Source: Dallia pectoralis (taxonomy: Eukaryota; Chordata; Actinopteri; Esociformes; Umbridae). Taken from it: 64,000 bases of DNA. Positions within the stretch are counted from its first letter, which is position 1, and every line of letters begins with the position of its first letter. The DNA is taken from NCBI GenBank assembly GCA_029465975.1, contig CM055741.1:9162861-9226860 (forward strand), written 5' to 3'. Made by a program: the position numbers and the translations under genes. A model generated the notes under the pieces. It ran no database searches and was not told the DNA's origin. It saw nothing but the letters and a program-made list of their open reading frames with translations. This document shows positions 14,501 to 27,400 of this stretch, piece after piece.

Positions 14501-15494
14501 TAGAACGATCACCATTAGCCCTCCATACTTGTCTCCGTTGAACGACAACCGTCAATCGAACAATCAAATCTGTCAGCTTAGAAAAACCCGGACGCGTTCG
14601 CCGGCTTCTAATTCTGCTTCTTAAAACGAATTAAGCGCCCGTGCGCCCTATTTTCAACCACCATTCGCGCTCTACTTCCTTTGGCTCTTGAAAAGGGTTA
14701 TAATAAGCTATGGAGACAGAGACTGGCGGACATTAGCCTAAATGTGTCACCAACCTTAGCCAGCCTTGAGCTCGACTGGCTGCATTAACTAGATTCCCAA
14801 ATAGAACTCCGGATCTGTCCCCTTTCCGCTCCTCCGATTCCGTATCGCTTCCTGTTCTAAAAGCAGTGAGGTCTCGAACTCTTACTTTATGTAATCTCCG
14901 AGCGGCTGCTTTATCTGAACCGTTTTAACAAGTGCAACCTCCAAACCGAGACCAGATAACTTCCAGTGGGAAAGGGGCTGTGGGGGGAGACTGTTGACTG
15001 ATTTAGGTGCCCCCCCACCCCACCAAGAAAAAAATACAATCTTGCCCATTTCGCCTATGTGAAAATAAGTGTAAACCTGCATGTTGTCAGATGGAACTGT
15101 GAAGAGAATTCCCTGTGTGTAACCCAGCAAGCTACACAGCCCTCAGGCTAGCTAATATACCGGGGGACAACAGTGGCATAAAAAGATAAATAAATACAGC
15201 TCGTTGCGAAGAGATTAACAACATATGCACAACGAAGTTTAATAAAGTCACCGAAGCAAGAGAGACCGCCAAAACCTGGTGTCCGTCTTTAAATTATTAC
15301 ACGAGGAAAACCAAAGAAACAGCAGTAAAAAAGGTGTATTGTGCCATTACAGGTGACAGTAAACCGAAACGAAAGCGTTATATTAATTCAGAACTGATAT
15401 AGTTTCAGTCCGGTTTCTAATAGGTTATTGAAATACCGAAAATATCTCACATGGACATTAATGTATTGACGAAACTGTCTGACTTATTTCAATT
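11550..15494. other. 3' flanking DNA, no gene recognised
   Basis: No exon or RNA gene recognised. Roughly 12100-12900 is visibly CpG-rich compared with its AT-rich right neighbour (12950-13330). The 62-codon frame at 13639-13827 matches nothing I know. Confidence 0.55.
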
Positions 15495-16370
15495 ATACCG
15501 TTAACTGATGAGCCAAAACATTACGACCAAACACGCGTGCCACCGAAACAGCGCCGACCCGCCGAGGCGTGGAATTCACAAGATCGCTGAAGGCGTTCTG
15601 TGGTATCTGGGACCTAGACGCCGCAGCAGATCCTTCGAGTAGATCCTTCAAGTTCTGTCAATTGTGAGGTGGCACCCCCGTTGATTGGACTTGGTCAGTC
15701 CAGCACGTCCCGCAGATGCTCGATCGGATTGAGACCTGAGGAACCTGGAGCTCCTCACAATGTGTGGCATTGCCTTTAGGGAATATCATTACAACGAGGT
15801 GCACCTGGTCTGCAACCCTTTCCCGGTAGGTGGCACGTGTCAAATCGACGTCCACATGAATACCGGGTCGGCCCACGGTGCATCCTGGTGCCATCGCATC
15901 TCCAGGCAAATCGTGCACACATACACGAGCGTCCACGTAGACACTTTTAACAGTAGACAGGGGTCATCACAGGCACTCTGACCGGTCTGCCTCTACGCAG
16001 TCCCATAAGCAGATGCACAGTGTGCTGTGACACATTTCTTCTGTAAAACATCATTAACATTCTCTGTGACCCGTGCCACGGGTCCGAACCAGACAGGATA
16101 GCCTTCATTGCCCTCGGACATCAAAGAGCCTTGGGCCCCGAAATACCAGTGTTCGGTTGGCACTCACCTCCGTGGACCAGGAGCACCCAAAAAAACTATT
16201 TGGCCCTTGTCAAAGTCTCTCAGGACTCCTGCCTCTTTCTCCTGCATCCAACACGTTGATTATGAGAACTGATTGTTCTGTTTCCATCTAATCTACTCAG
16301 ACCTCAATAAAATATGATCAACGTAATTTGCTTCACCTGTCATATTGTTTTAGCTCATCAGCGTACACTT
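15495..16370 (-). mobile_element. Tc1-like transposon, near full length but decayed
   Basis: Both ends are visible. The left end ctgatgagccaaaacattac and the right end, read in reverse complement, ctgatgagctaaaacaatat form imperfect terminal inverted repeats. Minus-strand translation at 15658-15936 gives MAPGCTVGRPGIHVDVDLTR and YRERVADQVHLVVMIFP, matching Tc1-like transposase (APGCTVG...GPGIHVDVTLTRTTY...VADQVHP). The DDE PDLNPIE region was not read intact, and stops and frameshifts rule out activity. The element lies beyond the putative SorCS polyadenylation site. Confidence 0.85.
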
Positions 16371-17250
16371 TAAAGAAAATACCACAGCCGTTAGCAACAC
16401 ACAGTATCGCAAACAGATGTAGGACACCTAAAAATGTGCAAACTAAAACTTTTTGTTCATGCTGGCTTTCCCTTTCTAGTTATGTATGTACTTGACTTTG
16501 TATAAATAAACATAATCAACATTATTTTTATTGAATAGACACATTATACATATTTTAAAAAAACCTGTACACAAATTCTTCTGGTTTTCACAGAGCACAC
16601 TAAGTGTCAGCAAAAGTCAATAAAGTCCAACATGCACAGGTAAAGAGCTTAAACCATTGTGTCCGCTTGAACGGTTCAAAAAGTCCATGACAGAATGGAA
16701 TCGCTGTTTTTCGGAGTTGTCCAGAGTTTTTAAACGTTGATGTATGTTGGGAGTTCAGTGGAGAACTTGACGTGTGCGCGAGGTTTGAGACATCCTTCAG
16801 ATGAGAAAAGTGTACGGAAGACAAAAACATGGAAGGATTAACGTCAGAAGTGATTTCGGTCCGTTTGCGTTAAAAGAAAAGTTCAGCCATGATGATTATG
16901 GACATTGTCCAATTAAGATATTCAAAGGACAAAACTGTTAAAATATGGATTTATAAATTCAGTCCAAAAAAAGTATGTATATAAACGACAAGCAAAAAAA
17001 CGTGTTTTTTATATCAAATTTCTCCAGAATTACAGAGGTTCTTCATTGAACAAACTGCTATCAATTATTAACCAAAAACGTCTTCTTTCAAGGCAGATAC
17101 AAGCTTAGCGACATGTATGTGTTGTGGTGATGCAGAACATGCAAGGATTTGTAAAGTATACCAATACAGCGTAACTATTGGTCAACGTGACAACACAGGG
17201 AATGTACGAAAAAATATATTTAAATTTAGGAAACTAAAACTGAGGTGAGG
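16371..17250 (-). other. Putative SorCS 3' UTR and proximal flank
   Basis: AT-rich, with no coding potential recognised. It contains the candidate polyadenylation signal at 16527-16532. The extent of the 3' UTR cannot be fixed from sequence alone. Confidence 0.4.
16527..16532 (-). promoter_or_regulatory. Candidate polyadenylation signal AATAAA
   Basis: AATAAA on the minus strand about 720 nt past the SorCS stop codon, in an AT-rich stretch. It would give a short 3' UTR of roughly 17250 to 16505. The position is plausible, but the motif is common by chance in AT-rich DNA. Confidence 0.35.
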
Positions 17251-17428
17251 TCACTGACCTATGGGTCGTGTGTTCAACTCTGCGTCCAGAAGCTTTGGAG
17301 AAGTCACCAGCTCCCTCAGAGGGTTCAGGGACACCACAGTGCTTTCCGTTGGACTTACTGGACTCTGGATCATTTCTTGTTCTTTTTCGTTCTGCATCTG
17401 CGCATAGACGTTGAGGCCTGGGATCTTC
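17251..17428 (-). CDS. sorcs3: SorCS exon 22 of window: cytoplasmic tail and stop
   Basis: Begins with the base completing arginine, then KIPGLNVYAQMQNEKEQEM, a variable segment, LLDAELNTRPIGQ and TGA. YAQM fits the YxxM/YxxL-type adaptor motif. The acceptor is cctcaag. A GT dinucleotide lies inside the last codons (ATAG|GTCAGT at 17259/17258). In mammalian SorCS1/3 tails an exon boundary falls at the equivalent VIG/LIG point (from memory), so part of the transcripts may splice on to a further terminal exon. I searched 13000-17250 by eye for one and did not find it. Confidence 0.9.
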
Positions 17429-20400
17429 CTTGAGGAAAGATTTACAATGAGATGGGAAATAAACAAATTCACCAGGACACTGAAAGGAAAGGGAGACGGG
17501 GATGTCGCCTCATCCCGTGGGTGGAGGGCAAATTATTTTGATGGTTCTCTTCACCACTTAATGATAAGCAGCTGCACTCAGGAGAAACATTGTACCCGGT
17601 TAAAATAATGGCTTGCCTCTCTCTCGGCTCTAAGGCTTTGAAAGTAAAGCAGTACTGTACATCACATCTGTGAAAGCCAATAAGGCAGTACACCGCACTG
17701 ACATGTTTCTGTTCCAAAACGTAACCTTTGTTTTGCTCTCTAACTTTCCCTGTTTCTTTTTCTCTACGGACCATGGCCGATTGACCCCATGTGCCCTTTT
17801 CCCGGGAAAACTGTACCTTGGTGGATGGAAATAATTTAACCTTTTAGAAAGGTCAACTCGGAGGACTTGAAGGGCTAAATATTGATAATACCTGAAGGCT
17901 GACTGGCGTTGTATTTGCAGAGACAGAAAATGCCTCCGCAAAATAATTATAAAAACGTTGGGAGAAATGCCGATTCTCCCTTGACAAGACAACGCTCATC
18001 CGCACAGACGTTTGACAGACAAGGGATAAAACTTGCCAATATATTTTAAAATGCCAAATGTTGTCTAGATTCTTGACCGGCGGCGGTGTCAAATACATTT
18101 TTAATTCTTAATGAGCAATCAATAAATGCCATGATTGATGGACTTGTATTCTTTTTCGTCAATTTGGATGTATTTCTAGTCCACTTTCAGATCCCTGTTC
18201 TTCCGGGGCTTACAGAGATAATTCAGAAGTGTCATTAGCGTTAGCCGCTTGTCGAAAACTGAGACGAATCACAGAACATCTGGATCGCACAGGTCAACAA
18301 GCTTTGCGTCTTAATCAGGGCAGCGTACAAAAGGCATCGGATCTGGTACTCGTAATTATCCCATAATCCCATTTGATGAGAGGATTAGTGCCGGGTTTTA
18401 ATTGAACGGGCTTTTCCATCCCCGGTAAAAGCTACAGGTAGCAAAAGTCCAAAAATGCTAGTCGATTGTCGGCCCCTTCGTGGAAACGTCCTAAAACAAT
18501 TTAGTTATAGACATTGTGAATTCTGATGTCTGGCGTGTGTGTTTAAAAAATGTGTTTAAATTAGAAACCCGACAACAGCAAAACATGTTGTTGCGCAGAA
18601 ATGAGACAGTACAACCTCTAGTGCGATGGAAATAGTGCATGACTAAAATAATTTATTAAACACTGATGCCTCTTCTAGAGCCTTTTTTAATGTAATTTTA
18701 TAACGGACAAAACTCTGCCAATTCACATTGTTCCCACGGTTACTGTAGGTACAAGATGTATGACTGGTGTATGGGAACCTGTGTACCAAATGCAAAACAG
18801 GCCAGCAAATAAACACGTATGCATGCTCGTCATGTGCTTGTGTGGTCGATAAGACCTCACGTGGTCTTAATATTCTATATACTCCCATTATCCTCAAAGC
18901 ACAAAACGACCCGAATTCAGTAAACCCCAAAAAATAAAGCGATTAGTTGAATTCGAAACCCCTAATGTATTTTGGCCTTGACGTGTCATTCATTACATCA
19001 CATTAATCAGTAGACACCACTCACTTCTCATTACAACACACCGGTTGTAATAATTGCTTTCCATACAAAATTGATGTGTTGAATATAATTATTATTATAT
19101 TAACGGTGCACATTTTGTTTCATTAGCAAGACACAAGCACTTTTTATAGCCTGTGAAAGTAGCAAAAACGTTCAAACTGTATTTTTGAAACTTTTTCGAC
19201 ATTGGTACACACAGTACGCAATAAGGAATCTATGGTCTTCATAAAATGAAGACCATAGATCAAAACAGAAGCGGGGAAAAAACAAACGAATAAACCCCAA
19301 TTGGCACATGTAGGACACCAGGCAAGTGTGTGTTTGTGTGTGTTGACTTTGCAGAAGCATTTCTCACATGCACATTTAGATGCGGCGCATAGTGTTTGTT
19401 TTATAGTCCCTTTCTTCGGGGAGCAGAATCATCCTCTCCTCTTCATCCTTTTGCCCCCAGCTGCAGCCAGGTGGATTAGGGCATGACCCCCCCCAGACAG
19501 TGTTCACAGGCACTACAGGGGCCACTGTGCTGGGAGCGCTGCCTCCTCTGAATGTGTACGTTTACAAGTTGCACGTGTACGTTTAGAGTTGATCTGGTTT
19601 CATATCACAAAGACATTGTATGAGGACACATCAATGATGTAATAGAAGATGACCTAGGGCCAGACCAGGGGCCAGACCAGGGGCCAGACCAGGGGCCAGA
19701 CCAGGGGCCAGACCAAGGGCCAGACCAGGGGCCAGACCAGGGGCCAGACCAGGGGCCAGACCAAGTGCCAGACCAGGGGCCAGACCAGGGGCCAGACCAG
19801 GGGCCAGACCAAGTGCCAGACCAAGGGCCAGACCAAGGGCCAGACCAGGGGCCAGACCAAGTACCAGACCATGGGCCATACCAGGGGCCAGACCAGGGGC
19901 CAGACCAGGGGCCAGACCAGGGGCCAGACCAAGGGCCAGACCAGGGGCCAGACCAGGGGCCAGACCATGGGCCAGACCAGTGGCCAGACCAGGGGCCAGA
20001 CCAGTGGCCAGACTGCAGCAATTTGGTCCAATCACCTTGTCCAGGACTCCTTTGTTGTGGTTGTAGTCCAGGACGGTGCCTTGCTTCCTGTCCACACAAT
20101 GCAGTGGGCTCAGACGGACAACAATCTTGTTCCTTATTGGGAGGTAAGAAACCAGAGTGGTGGTGTGTGAAGGCATCAGAGCTGTGCTCGAGACCACCGA
20201 AAGCGAGACCAAGACGAGACCGAGACCGAAGGGGGCCGAGACCGAGACCGAAGGGGGCCGAGACCAAGACCGAAGGGGGCCGAGACCGAGACCGAAGGGG
20301 GCCGAGACCGAGACCAGTCAAATCAACACTAAATAATATTACATGTTTTTGGTCCAGTGACCAATGTAAAAAAACACTTGACCAACAGCATCAGATCATC

Positions 20401-23400
20401 TACTGTGTTGTCATCCTGAATGATATGAATTACATTTTATTAAAAGAGTATGTAGGCCTATTTATTGTCTTATGTAACCATAAAATACAAAAATAAAACC
20501 ATGATTTTAAAATCCACAGGCTATGATATTAAAATTTCTAAAAATCGAATAAATGAAAATCAATCAAACTGTATGTCCTATGTTGATGTAGTAAATGCTA
20601 ACACATTTTAGATCACAAGCGACTTGCAATCAAATGATTTGCGCATGATTGGCCGATAAACAAATCTATTTATAATTATTTATCCGTCCACAGGCACGCA
20701 GCTTCAGTTGTTTGTCTGCTTGAGCAGGACACGCAAACGAACCGGTTGCACTGCGCACAGTGTTCATTAGTATAGTTACGAGTGCACATGAGACAGCAGC
20801 AAACTAACCCGGTTGAACTGCGCACAGTGTTCATATAGATCCGACCAAAACCCTCCAGTTTAATAAAGATCGGACCAAAACGGGTTCAGTTTCATATAGA
20901 TCGGACCATAACCGTTCCAGTTTTATGCTCTTTCTGCCGTATGCCCCCCGGACTTATGTATGTCCCACGTCCTTCTGTGTGCATGAGTAATTTCATTTAT
21001 CGCCCATTTGTAGTTAGCCTATTAATAATTATTGTTTATATTCGTTTAATTTCGATACAAAACAATATTTTGTTGAAGTCTCTTGTAGGCTATATGAATA
21101 CACTGTGGTTCATTCGTTATTAATTATTGAGTGCAATAGGCGCATGACACATGAATGGGGCTGTATGTATTTGGCGGAATTCGTTCTGTTTATTTACTGA
21201 AACATATTTCTTTATAAACGTACCTCTTTTTTTGTAGTTCAACCAAGCCAATCAGACTATTGTCTATATGTGTTCTCGTAGTATTTGTCTGTGTATCGCC
21301 CATTCAACCATTGCCATATAGGCTCAGTGAAGTGTGATCGGTGTCTGGGTACCGCAATTAGGGTACCAACGCCCAGCAGCGTGGGATTTTGGCGACAGGA
21401 AGGCATCAAAAAACATGTAAATAGTAGTTTTATATATTGTTCGGTTTGTGATTTTGCGATTCTGAAAACGGGACAAGGTAAAATGCACGTATTTAGGAAA
21501 AGTCATGGAAGGACGTCGGCTGAGCACAAATTATTTATTTGTGCTCAATGTACTGAATATAGGCAAAACGAATATAATGGCAGATTGTGCAGACATGATC
21601 GAGCATATGTTTTAGATTGAAGTATTTACGTGAATGGGTGCACGCTCTAGCGACGCTGGGGGTGGGCTTTTCTTCAAAAGTAGATAGCCATTGGCGGGAT
21701 AAGCCACATCAGAAAAAAACAGTCTGACTCTGGACGAAATACAGCCAATGGAAATACAGCCTCTACATGTCATACTTAAATATTTTGCTCGAAAAAATTG
21801 TGGGCGATAATTTCTACGCTGGTCTCGACTGGTCTCGGAAGAATTTACAAGTCCTTACTGTCCGAGACCGAGTCGAGACCGAGTCCAAATGTAACCGAGA
21901 CCGAGACCTTAAAAAAGTGGTCTCGAGACCGGTCTCGAGACCGAGACCGGTCTCGAGTACTACAGCTCTGGAAGGCATACTTTGACGTTAAGGCATCTCT
22001 CCACTGAGGTGTCCTCTTCAGTAGTGACTGGACATGTTAGTGGTGAACCGAGAGACAGAGCAAATGGGAACTATAGATAATGTTTACACAGGAACACATC
22101 GCCAATGTCTGATGATGAGTAGCTGATCATAGAGGACCAACTGTAAGTTCTGGTGCATAAACGGACAGGGTTCAGGGTAAAGGGTATGAACAGAGAGGGT
22201 TCTGGGTAAAGGGTACAGCGTATGAACAGAGAGGGTTCAGGGTATAGCGTATGAACAGAGAAGGTTCTGGGTAAAGGGTATAGCGTATGAACAGAGAGGG
22301 TTCTGGGTAAAGCGTATGAACAGAGAGGGTTCTGGGTAAAGAGTAAAGCGTATGAACAGAGAAGGTTCTGGGTAAAGAGTATAGCGTATGAACAGAGAGG
22401 GTTCTGGGTAAAGCGTATGAACAGAGAGGGTTCTGGGTAAAGAGTAAAGCGTATGAACAGAGAAGGTTCTGGGTAAAGGGTATAGCGTATGAACAGAGAG
22501 GGTTCTGGGTAAAGAGTAAAGCGTATGAACAGAGAGGGTTCTGGGTAAAGAGTAAAGCGTATGAACAGAGAAGGTTCTGGGTAAAGGGTATAGCGTATGA
22601 ACAGAGAGGGTTCTGGGTAAAGAGTAAAGCGTATGAACAGAGAAGGTTCTGGGTAAAGGGTATAGCGTATGAACAGAGAGGGTTCTGGGTAAAGAGTAAA
22701 GCGTATGAACAGAGAGGGTTCTGGGTATAGCATAAGAATCGAGGGGGTTCAGGGTATAGGGTATGAACAGAGAGGGTTCTGGGTAAAGCCCATTCTCTCA
22801 ACCAACAATATTTCTTTACAGTTAAAGCAGCAATTACAATTCATTTTTATTACCACGAATCGGAGGACACACGCACACCTGTGCGGCCACAGCCAGCACA
22901 TCTACCAGAATCTCTTCTAATTTTACAGACCCCGGCAGCTTCATACAGAGTCACTTCTTTTCATGTGCCCTACAAAGCTAATTACTAGCTCCCAGCAAGC
23001 AAAACTGCAAGAATACTCAATCCATTCCTACCAACTGTCCTTGGATCTCTGCTCTCGCAGATGCTTGCCGGCTGCAGAAACATGGAGCTTCTAATTTACT
23101 CACCACTCTTCAGTCCAAAAGTTACGTAAGTTGTGATCAGTAAATGTGTAATTAATGGCTATTCATTTTACATGATCTATTTGTGTCTATCTACCTGTAT
23201 CCATCCATCTATCTACATCTACCTACAATACCTATATTTCTGTATCAATCTGTATCTATCTACCAGTATCCATCTATATATCTGTATCTATCTACCTGTA
23301 TCTATCTATCTATCTATCTACATCTACCTTCAATACCTGTATTTCTGTATCTATCTGTATCTATCTACCAGTATCCATCTATATATCTGTATCTATCTAC

Positions 23401-23587
23401 CTGTATCTATCTATCTATCTGTATCCATCTATCTATCTATCTACCTGTATCTATCTATCTATCTGTATCCATCTATATATCTGTATCTATCTATCTATCT
23501 GTATCTATCTATCTGTATCCATCTATATATCTGTATCTATCTATCTATCTATCTGTATCCATCTATCTATCTGTATCTATCTACCTG

Positions 23588-23620
<33 letters not shown>

Positions 23621-24449
23621 GTATCTATCTATCTGTATCTATCTATCTATATATCTCTATCTATCTATCTATCTATCTATCTGTATCTATCTATCTATCT
23701 ATCTGTATCTATCTATATATCTGTATCTATCTATATATCTGTATCTATCTATATATCTGTATCTATCTATCTATCTATCTGTATCTATCTATCTATCTAT
23801 CTATCTGTATCTATCTATCTATCTATCTGTATCTATCTATATATCTGTATCTATCTATCTATCTATCTGTATCTATCTATCTATATATCTGTATCTATCT
23901 ATCTATATATCTGTATCTATCTATCTATATATCTGTATCTATCTATCTATCTATCTATCTGTATCCATCTATATATCTGTATCCATCTATATATCTGTAT
24001 CCATCTATCTATCTGTATCCATCTATATATCTGTATCCATCTATATATCTGTATCCATCTATCTATCTATATCTATCTATCTATCTGTATCTATCTATCT
24101 ATCTGTATCCATCTATATATCTGTATCTATCTATCTGTATCTATCTATCTATCTATCTGTATCCATCTATCTATCTGTATCCATCTATCTATCTGTATCC
24201 ATCTATCTATCTGTATCCATCTATATATCTGTATCTATCTATCTATCTATCTATCTATCTGTATCTATCTATCTATCTATCTGTATCCATCTATATATCT
24301 GTATCCATCTATCTATCTATCTGTATCTATCTATCTATCTGTATCCATCTATATATCTGTATCTATCTATCTATCTATCTATCTGTATCTATCTATCTGT
24401 ATCTATCTATCTGTATCCATCTATATATCTGTATCCATCTATATATCTG

Positions 24450-24486
<37 letters not shown>

Positions 24487-27400
24487 GTATCTATCTATCT
24501 GTATCTATCTATCTGTATCCATCTATATATCTGTATCCATCTATATATCTGTATCTATCTATCTATCTATCTATCTGTATCTATCTATCTACCAGTATCC
24601 ATCTATATATCTGTATCCATCTATCTATCTATCTGTATCTATCTATCTATCTGTATCCATCTATATATCTGTATCTATCTATCTATGTGTATCCATCTAT
24701 CTATCTGTATCCATCTATATATCTGTATCCATCTATATATCTATCTATCTGTATCTATCTATCTATCTGTATCCATCTATATATCTGTATCCATCTATAT
24801 ATCTGTATCTATCTATCTATCTATCTGTATCTATCTATCTATGTGTATCCATCTATATATCTGTATCTATCTATCTATCTATCTGTATCTATCTATCTAT
24901 CTATCTATCTGTATCTATCTATCTATGTGTATCCATCTATCTACCAGTATCCATCTATCTGTCTGTATGCATCTATCTATCTGTATCCATCTATCTATCT
25001 GTATCTATCTATCTATCTATCTGTATCCATCTATATATCTGTATCCATCTATATATCTGTATCTATCTATCTATCTGTATCTATCTATCTATGTGTATCC
25101 ATCTATCTATGTGTATCCATCTATCTATGTGTATCCATCTATCTATCTGTATCTATCTATCTATCTGTATCCATCTATATATCTGTATCCATCTATATAT
25201 CTGTATCTATCTATCTATCTATCTGTATCTATCTATCTATGTGTATCCATCTATCTACCAGTATCCATCTATCTGTCTGTATCCATCTATCTATCTGTAT
25301 CCATCTATCTATATATCTCTATCTATCTATCTATCTGTATCTATCTATCTATCTATCTGTATCCATCTATATATCTGTATCCATCTATATATCTGTATCT
25401 ATCTATCTATCTGTATCTATCTATCTATCTATCTGTATCTATCTATCTATGTGTATCCATCTATCTATGTGTATCCATCTATCTATGTGTATCCATCTAT
25501 CTATCTGTATCTATCTATCTATCTATCTATCTGTATCCATCTATATATCTGTATCCATCTATATATCTGTATCTATCTATCTATCTATCTATCTGTATCT
25601 ATCTATCTATGTGTATCCATCTATCTACCAGTATCCATCTATCTGTCTGTATCCATCTATCTATCTGTATCCATCTATCTATATATCTCTATCTATCTAT
25701 CTATCTGTATCTATCTATCTGTATCCATCTATATATCTGTATCCATCTATATATCTGTATCTATCTATCTATCTGTATCTATCTATCTATCTGTATCTAT
25801 CTATCTATCTGTATCTATCTATCTATCTGTATCCATCTATCTATCTTTATCCATCTATCTATCTGTATCTATCTATCTATCTATCTATCTGTATCCATCT
25901 ATATATCTGTATCTATCTATCTATCTGTATCTATCTATCTATCTGTATCCATCTATCTATCTGTATCCATCTATCTATCTGTATCCATCTATCTATGTGT
26001 ATCCATCTATCTATGTGTATCCATCTATCTATGTGTATCCATCTATCTATGTGTATCCATCTATCTATCTGTATCTATCTATCTATCTGTATCCATCTAT
26101 ATATCTGTATCCATCTATATATCTGTATCTATCTATCTGTATCTATCTATCTATGTGTATCCATCTATCTACCAGTATCCATCTATCTGTCTGTATCCAT
26201 CTATCTATCTGTATCCATCTATCTATATATCTCTATCTATCTATCTATCTGTATCTATCTATCTATCTATCTGTATCCATCTATATATCTGTATCCATCT
26301 ATATATCTGTATCTATCTATCTATCTGTATCTATCTATCTACCTATATCTATCTATCTATGTGTATCCATCTATCTATGTGTATCCATCTATCTATCTGT
26401 ATCTATATATCTATCTATCTGTATCTATCTATCTATCTATCTGTATCCATCTATCTATCTATCTGTATCCATCTATATATCTGTATCCATCTATATATCT
26501 GTATCTATCTATCTATCTATCTATCTGTATCTATCTATCTATGTGTATCCATCTATCTACCAGTATCCATCTATCTGTCTGTATCCATCTATCTATCTGT
26601 ATCCATCTATCTGTTTCTGTTTTCTGGCCCTAGGTCTGCATTGTGTGGACGAGGTCATATGACCCATAATGGCCACCCGGTTCCTCCAATCCGCATATGC
26701 TGCGGTAGTGACAGCGTTCAGGGAGTCTGATATCCGCTTCTGGCTCACAGACTGAGCTGCAAGGCGATTGATTGCCAATGCTGTGCGCTAGAATAAGAAA
26801 CAAACCATTATGCCAGGGCTCAGAGGCCCAGACGCAAACTTCACAGTCCCCTTGATTTCGTGGGACAATTAGCAATAGCAGTATATCAATCTTCTCTTTT
26901 CGGTTGAGATAATGGGATAATTAGGAGTCGAGCGACATCTTCCATCCCTGGATGTTTTCCAGACATACCCTGCTCGGGCGCCGAGCGGCGCCGATTCACG
27001 TCATCCGAGCATTTCGACCTGGAGAGTTTCGATGTGCTAACTGGCTCGGCTCAATCCTCAGGGCCCGGGCTAGAAATGTGTTTACCGACCCGGTACCGGC
27101 GATGGGAAGAGTGAGTCCAAAATGTCCCGGCCACTTACAGACATAGGTAAACTGGAAATCGTGTCTACGTTATATCGTGAGCGCTGTACCTTTTAAACTT
27201 GTAGACGACAAATATTGCCAAACCCAGAACCACAATCGACAGCAGCATTAGCATGGCAGAGCCGCTGTGGTTTTCGCTGGTGTCCACTAGGGGCGCTGTA
27301 GAGTCGGGAGACAAGAGTCACACGGTACAGCATGCATTGAATTCCAAACAGTTTCCGCCGAGTAGCAAAACATGCACGAGGCGACACCACACACGAAATG

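Larger units (their letters stand above)
20169..21978. mobile_element. hAT-type DNA transposon with exact 8-bp target duplication
   Basis: GAAGGCAT flanks the element on both sides (20169-20176 and 21971-21978). The element 20177-21970 starts cagagctgtgctcgagacc and ends, in reverse complement, cagagctgtagtactcgaga, so the terminal inverted repeats are clear. An 8-bp duplication and CAG-type ends are hAT hallmarks. Subterminal regions are packed with GAGACC/GGTCTC motifs (20190-20320, 21815-21955). No hAT transposase was recognised, so it is probably non-autonomous. Confidence 0.88.

Noticed and set aside
19228..19260. microRNA hairpin
   Set aside because: A 15-bp perfect stem with a 3-nt loop is too short for a pre-miRNA.
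22071..22801. Minus-strand 12-residue-repeat protein (YPEPSLFIRFTL)
   Set aside because: Reads the 36-bp minisatellite; no start context, splice sites or non-repeat domain.
23133..26662. Three overlapping plus-strand open frames of about 680-1166 codons (SIYLSIY-type repeats)
   Set aside because: They are produced by the TATC array, which cannot form stop codons in any plus frame. The composition is pure repeat with no flanking gene signals.
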